Both the position numbers and the translations under genes were made by a program. The notes beneath the pieces are model-generated. The model was given only the letters and a program-made list of their open reading frames with translations. It had not been told where the DNA came from and ran no database searches. From assembly GCA_002344885.1 (NCBI GenBank), contig DDUQ01000130.1, positions 10,882-20,235 of the forward strand: 9,354 nt of DNA. The letters run 5' to 3'. This stretch comes from Comamonadaceae bacterium UBA2334 (GTDB taxonomy: Bacteria > Pseudomonadota > Gammaproteobacteria > Burkholderiales > Burkholderiaceae_C). Shown here one piece after another: positions 6,620-9,354 of this stretch (positions within the stretch are counted from its first letter, which is position 1; every line of letters starts with the position of its first letter).

Positions 6620-7153
6620 TTGAAAGTCATTGTTGTCACAGGCTATTCCAACGCAGGCAAGACCACGCTGATGGAAAAGCTGATTCCGGCCCTGAAGTCG
6701 CTGGGCCAGCGGGTCAGCGTTGTCAAGCATGCCCATCACCGTTTTGAAATGGATCATCCGGGCAAAGACACCTGGCGCCACCGCGAGGCGGGTGCTTTCG
6801 AGGTGGTCGCTGCATCGCCCCACCGCCTGGTGCTGGTGCGGGAGTTCGAACAGTCGGTTGAACTGCCTGTGCATGCCGTGCTGGCCGAGGTGTATCCCGG
6901 TGTCGACTGGGTGTTGGTGGAGGGCTACCGCGACTGCAACCTGCCCAAACTGGAGGTGTGGCGCGCAGGCAATGGCAAACCTGTGTTGTACGCGCACGAT
7001 CCGTTTGTGGTGGCTGTGGCCACCGACGATCCCATAAACCTGCCGGCACCAACGGGTCTGCCTGTGATGCAAATGGACGATGTCAGCGGCCTGGCACACT
7101 GGCTGATGTCGCAAGGGCAGCGCTTTGATTACGACCCGAGCCAATACGCATGA
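6620..7153 (+). CDS. mobB: Molybdopterin-guanine dinucleotide biosynthesis adaptor MobB
   Basis: A small P-loop GTP-binding protein of 177 residues. In E. coli, MobB binds GTP and the nucleotidyltransferase MobA and assists the attachment of GMP to molybdenum cofactor, but it is not essential. The N-terminus VIVVTGYSNAGKTTL gives the Walker A motif (G8 to T15). VVKHAHHRFEMDHPGKDTWRHREAGA (34-59) is the typical MobB signature region, and DWVLVEGYRD (96-105) matches the family Walker B-like segment with E101 and G102. Translation begins at TTG, backed by a GAGGT site; the P-loop is only seven residues in, so later starts are excluded. The gene overlaps moeA by four bases (ATGA), which implies coupled translation. 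It is preceded by an intergenic repeat rather than directly joined to thrC. mobA is not in the window. Confidence 0.92.
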   Translation: MKVIVVTGYSNAGKTTLMEKLIPALKSLGQRVSVVKHAHHRFEMDHPGKDTWRHREAGAFEVVAASPHRLVLVREFEQSVELPVHAVLAEVYPGVDWVLVEGYRDCNLPKLEVWRAGNGKPVLYAHDPFVVAVATDDPINLPAPTGLPVMQMDDVSGLAHWLMSQGQRFDYDPSQYA

Positions 7154-8415
7154 ACCCGACACCCCGCAAACCACTGATGCCGCTTGATGATGCGCTGGCC
7201 ACCTTGCTGGCCGCTGCATCGCCTGCTTTGCCGACAGAGCAGGTTGCAACCTTTGACGCCGACAGGCGGGTGTTGCGGCAGGCATTGGTTTCAGCGTTGC
7301 ATGTGCCGCCGCAGGACAACTCCAGCATGGACGGCTACGCTGTGCGTTGTGCCGATCTTGCTCATGCCTTGCCAGACCGGCCCGTGGTGTTGCCTGTGTC
7401 ACAGCGCATTGCGGCAGGGCATGCCGGTGTTGCGCTGCAGCCCGGTACGGTGGCACGCATATTCACCGGTGCGCCCGTCCCTGAAGGGGCCGATGCCATC
7501 GTGATGCAGGAGGATGTGGTGCTGTCGGAAGAAAACGGCCAGGTTATGGCGCAGTTCCGCATGGTGCCCAAAGCCGGCGCGTGGATACGCCTTGCGGGTG
7601 AAGACGTGACGCGAGGTGCCCAAGTGCTCGCCTGCGGACGACGGATGGGCCCTGCCGAGTTGGGTCTCGCGGCCAGCCTGGGGCTGGCCGAACTGGTGGT
7701 GTCGCGTCGACCCCGGGTGGCCTTGTTTTCGACGGGAGATGAACTCGTCATGCCCGGCACCGTGCCGCCAGAGGCCATGCCGCCTGGTGCCATTTACAAC
7801 TCCAACCGTTTTTTCTTGCGTGCGCTGTTGCAGCGTTTGGGCTGCGAAGTGTCTGACTTGGGCATCGTGCCCGACCGGCGCGAGGCCACTGTGGCCGCAC
7901 TGGCTGCTGCCGCACAAACACACGACGTCATCTTGACCAGTGGGGGTGTTTCGGTCGGGGAAGAGGACCACATCAAACCAGCCGTGGAAGCGTTGGGCAG
8001 CCTGGCGCTCTGGCAGATCGCGATGAAGCCCGGCAAACCGTTCGCTTTCGGCTCCGTGCGCCACGCGAGCGGTGCTGCGCATTTTCTGGGCTTGCCGGGT
8101 AACCCCGTTTCCAGTTTCATGACCTTTGTGTTGCTGGTACGGCCGTTTTTGCTGAAGCTCCAGGGCGTGACCGATACAAGCTGCCCGGTGTTGGCGTTGC
8201 CTGCCCACTTCGACCTGCCCAAAGCTGACAAGCGGCGGGAATTTTTGCGCGTGCGCCGCAACGCCCAAGGTGGGCTGGAGTTGTTTGCCAACCAGAGTTC
8301 GGGCGTGTTGACCTCGGCCGTGTGGGGAGATGGCGTGGTGGACTTGCCGGCGGGTCAAACCATCGCAGCCGGAGAGCGGGTGCGTTACATGGCGTTTGCC
8401 GATCTGATTGGTTGA
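7150..8415 (+). CDS. moeA: Molybdopterin molybdenumtransferase MoeA
   Basis: This enzyme inserts molybdate into adenylylated molybdopterin to give active molybdenum cofactor, acting in the cytoplasm after MoaD/MoaE and an adenylyltransferase (MogA type, not in the window). It has 421 residues, near the E. coli length of 411. Landmarks are QDNSSMDGYAVR with D61 (matching the essential D59 of E. coli), RIFTGAPVPEGADAIVMQED (103-122), STGDELV (194-200), IYNSNR (215-220), LTSGGVSVGEEDH (262-274), MKPGKP (292-297) and GLPGNPVSS (314-322). The C-terminal beta domain follows. The start overlaps the mobB stop as ATGA. An in-frame ATG at residue 10 (MPLDDALATLL) also resembles the normal start of the family, so the first nine residues are uncertain. 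Confidence 0.96.
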   Translation: MNPTPRKPLMPLDDALATLLAAASPALPTEQVATFDADRRVLRQALVSALHVPPQDNSSMDGYAVRCADLAHALPDRPVVLPVSQRIAAGHAGVALQPGTVARIFTGAPVPEGADAIVMQEDVVLSEENGQVMAQFRMVPKAGAWIRLAGEDVTRGAQVLACGRRMGPAELGLAASLGLAELVVSRRPRVALFSTGDELVMPGTVPPEAMPPGAIYNSNRFFLRALLQRLGCEVSDLGIVPDRREATVAALAAAAQTHDVILTSGGVSVGEEDHIKPAVEALGSLALWQIAMKPGKPFAFGSVRHASGAAHFLGLPGNPVSSFMTFVLLVRPFLLKLQGVTDTSCPVLALPAHFDLPKADKRREFLRVRRNAQGGLELFANQSSGVLTSAVWGDGVVDLPAGQTIAAGERVRYMAFADLIG

Positions 8416-8515
8416 TCTCAGGATGTCTCCCAGCCACGGTCCGGCTGTTTGGCGTTGCGGCTGACCTTGGTTCAAACCTTCCGTTTTTTTGTGTTCCGTT
8501 TGAGTGCCTCATGTC
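8416..8515 (+). other. Intergenic gap between moeA and moaD
   Basis: One hundred bases separate moeA from moaD inside an otherwise tight cluster. I see a short 5-base stem (CAGCC at 8431-8435 with GGCTG at 8443-8447) followed by only three T, and a separate run of seven T (8484-8490) with no good stem next to it. Neither is a convincing terminator. No good promoter hexamers are visible. The gap does not contain the AT-rich repeat found at other junctions. Confidence 0.4.
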
Positions 8516-8767
8516 ATGCAAGTCCAGTTGAAATACTTTGCCTCCATCCGTGAAGCCATGGGGCGAAATGGCGAAACCTACGAAACCCAGGCCACCTCGG
8601 TGGGTGGGTTGCGCGATGAGCTGATCGCTCGCGGTGACGCGGGTGGCCAGTTGCTGGCGCGTGGCAAAGCCGTGCGCATGGCGCTGAACCAGACCATGTG
8701 TGACGATGCCACGCCACTGACAGCAGGGGCTGAAGTGGCGTTTTTTCCACCGGTGACGGGTGGGTGA
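8516..8767 (+). CDS. moaD: Molybdopterin synthase small subunit MoaD
   Basis: A ubiquitin-fold sulfur carrier of 83 residues. Its C-terminal glycine is adenylylated by MoeB and turned into a thiocarboxylate, which supplies the two sulfurs placed on precursor Z (cPMP) by MoaE. The sequence begins MQVQLKYFASIREAMG, typical of MoaD, and ends FFPPVTGG, the double-glycine tail that enters the MoaE active site. I chose ATG 8516, which gives the family N-terminus. A GTG at 8504 in the same frame would add four residues (MPHV); a weak GAG at 8502-8504 could serve the ATG. The moaE ribosome site overlaps the moaD stop, so the two subunits are probably translated in step. Confidence 0.95.
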   Translation: MQVQLKYFASIREAMGRNGETYETQATSVGGLRDELIARGDAGGQLLARGKAVRMALNQTMCDDATPLTAGAEVAFFPPVTGG

Positions 8768-8770
8768 GGG
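8764..8770 (+). promoter_or_regulatory. Ribosome binding site for moaE, overlapping the moaD stop
   Basis: GTGAGGG overlaps the moaD TGA (8765-8767) and ends seven bases before the ATG at 8778. It favours that ATG over the in-frame GTG at 8760 and suggests translational coupling. Confidence 0.7.
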
Positions 8771-8777
8771 CGCAGAC

Positions 8778-9299
8778 ATGACGGCACGTGTACTCATCCA
8801 GGCGGCTGACTTCGATTTGTCGGCTGAAGTGGCGGCGTTGCGCGCAGGCCAGGCTGGCGTGGGTGCCGTCTGCGCGTTTGTGGGCACTGTGCGCGACCGC
8901 AACGTACTGGGCGGCCAGGTGTCTTCCGATGGAACGACGCACACTGGCGACCAGGTGCTGACCCTGGAACTGGAGCACTACCCCGGCATGACTGAGCGGG
9001 CCATCGAGTCCATGGTCGACGAGGCTTTCAAGCGGTTCGACATTCTGGGCGCGCGGGTGATCCACAGGGTCGGTTTGTTGCAACCGATGGATCAGATCGT
9101 GCTGGTTGCGGTCACGTCAGCGCACCGTGGGCAAAGCTACCAGGCCTGTGAGTTTCTGATGGACTACCTGAAAAGCCACGCACCCTTCTGGAAGAAAGAG
9201 CAAACCCCGGAAGGGGCACGATGGGTGGATGCCCGCGTGAGTGACGATGCAGCTGCTGCGCGTTGGGGCCTGCCCGCTCAACTCAAAGCGCAATTTTGA
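8778..9299 (+). CDS. moaE: Molybdopterin synthase catalytic subunit MoaE
   Basis: The large subunit of molybdopterin synthase, which converts cPMP to molybdopterin using the MoaD thiocarboxylate. It has 173 residues. The family motifs are GAVCAFVGTVRDRN (29-42, R39), LELEHYPGMTERAIESM (63-79), VIHRVG (94-99), VTSAHRGQSYQACEFLMDYLK (112-132, with H116, R117 and K132) and APFWKKEQTPEGARWVDAR (135-153), which holds the active-site lysine (K139/K140 region). Compared with E. coli MoaE (about 150 residues) there are roughly a dozen extra residues between R39 and the HYPGM motif (VLGGQVSSDGTTHTGDQ). This is probably a longer surface loop. The start at 8778 is fixed by a good ribosome site; the in-frame GTG at 8760 would add six residues. 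An AT-rich repeat follows the stop. Confidence 0.96.
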   Translation: MTARVLIQAADFDLSAEVAALRAGQAGVGAVCAFVGTVRDRNVLGGQVSSDGTTHTGDQVLTLELEHYPGMTERAIESMVDEAFKRFDILGARVIHRVGLLQPMDQIVLVAVTSAHRGQSYQACEFLMDYLKSHAPFWKKEQTPEGARWVDARVSDDAAAARWGLPAQLKAQF

Positions 9300-9302
9300 G
9301 TA

Positions 9303-9345
9303 CTTATTTTGGCTCTAGCGCTTTTATAAACCCAAAAAAAGCAGT
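9303..9345 (-). repeat. AT-rich intergenic repeat, copy C (reverse orientation)
   Basis: After the moaE stop the minus strand reads GCTTTTTTTGGG, then TTTATAAAAGCGCTAGAGCC (9311-9330), then AAAATAAG. The TATAAAAGCGCTAGAGCC core matches copy A (TTAAAAGCGCTGAACG) and copy B (TATAAGCGCCAAGGC). It is the copy nearest to the GCGCTAGAG core I associate with Comamonadaceae intergenic DNA. The window ends nine bases further on, so the right boundary and the next gene cannot be seen. Confidence 0.5.
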
Positions 9346-9354
9346 TAGCCAGGC

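Noticed and set aside
6212..8475. Long antisense frames opposite mobB and moeA (6212-7456 and 7399-8475)
   Set aside because: Both lie opposite genes with full sets of family motifs, and their products are low-complexity and resemble nothing known to me.
8431..8490. Possible terminator between moeA and moaD
   Set aside because: The 5-base stem is short with only three T after it, and the seven-T run at 8484-8490 has no proper stem beside it.
1..9354. A hidden mobile element, defence system, CRISPR array or riboswitch
   Set aside because: The reading frames account for nearly all the DNA with housekeeping genes. I saw no transposase, integrase, spaced direct repeats or known riboswitch core, including no molybdenum cofactor riboswitch in front of mobB or moaD that I could recognise by eye.

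Overview
The window reads as ordinary chromosomal DNA of a betaproteobacterium. It is most likely a member of the Burkholderiales, and the family Comamonadaceae (Polaromonas, Rhodoferax or Hydrogenophaga type) is my best guess. The grounds are a GC-rich codon style, protein sequences of betaproteobacterial type, the gene order alaA-hom-thrC-mobB-moeA-moaD-moaE, which I recall as common in that order, and short AT-rich intergenic repeats with a GCGCTAGAG-like core of a kind I associate with that family. I see no insertion sequence, phage gene, CRISPR array, tRNA, rRNA or attachment site, and no gene-free stretch longer than 300 bases.

Left part (1-2211), all on the minus strand: the N-terminal half of a PIN-PhoH family protein, cut by the window edge (1-805); a strong intrinsic terminator (877-906); a Bcp/PrxQ peroxiredoxin with a Lys/Ala-rich tail (1014-1589); a 247-base gap with two adjacent palindromes; and a small Mth938-domain protein (1837-2211). 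A 92-base divergent spacer separates this block from the plus-strand genes.

Middle part (2304-6536), plus strand: alaA (glutamate-pyruvate aminotransferase), hom (homoserine dehydrogenase with ACT domain) and thrC (threonine synthase). Hom and ThrC are two of the three enzymes from aspartate semialdehyde to threonine. Homoserine kinase, the step between them, is not in this window.

Right part (6620-9299), plus strand: a molybdenum-cofactor cluster. MobB is a GTP-binding adaptor, MoeA inserts molybdate, and MoaD plus MoaE are the two subunits of molybdopterin synthase. mobB and moeA overlap by ATGA, and the moaE ribosome site lies across the moaD stop, so translation is probably coupled inside each pair. 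moaA and moaC, for the first step of the pathway, are not here.

Three of the plus-strand junctions (after alaA, after thrC, after moaE) carry related, degenerate AT-rich elements of about 50-60 bases. One of them contains good sigma70-like hexamers in front of hom. This repeat family is the least explained structure in the window. The other points worth a second look are the tail and missing resolving cysteine of the peroxiredoxin, the basic tail on AlaA, and the long low-complexity N-terminus of the PhoH protein. I did not find a convincing new multi-gene system.
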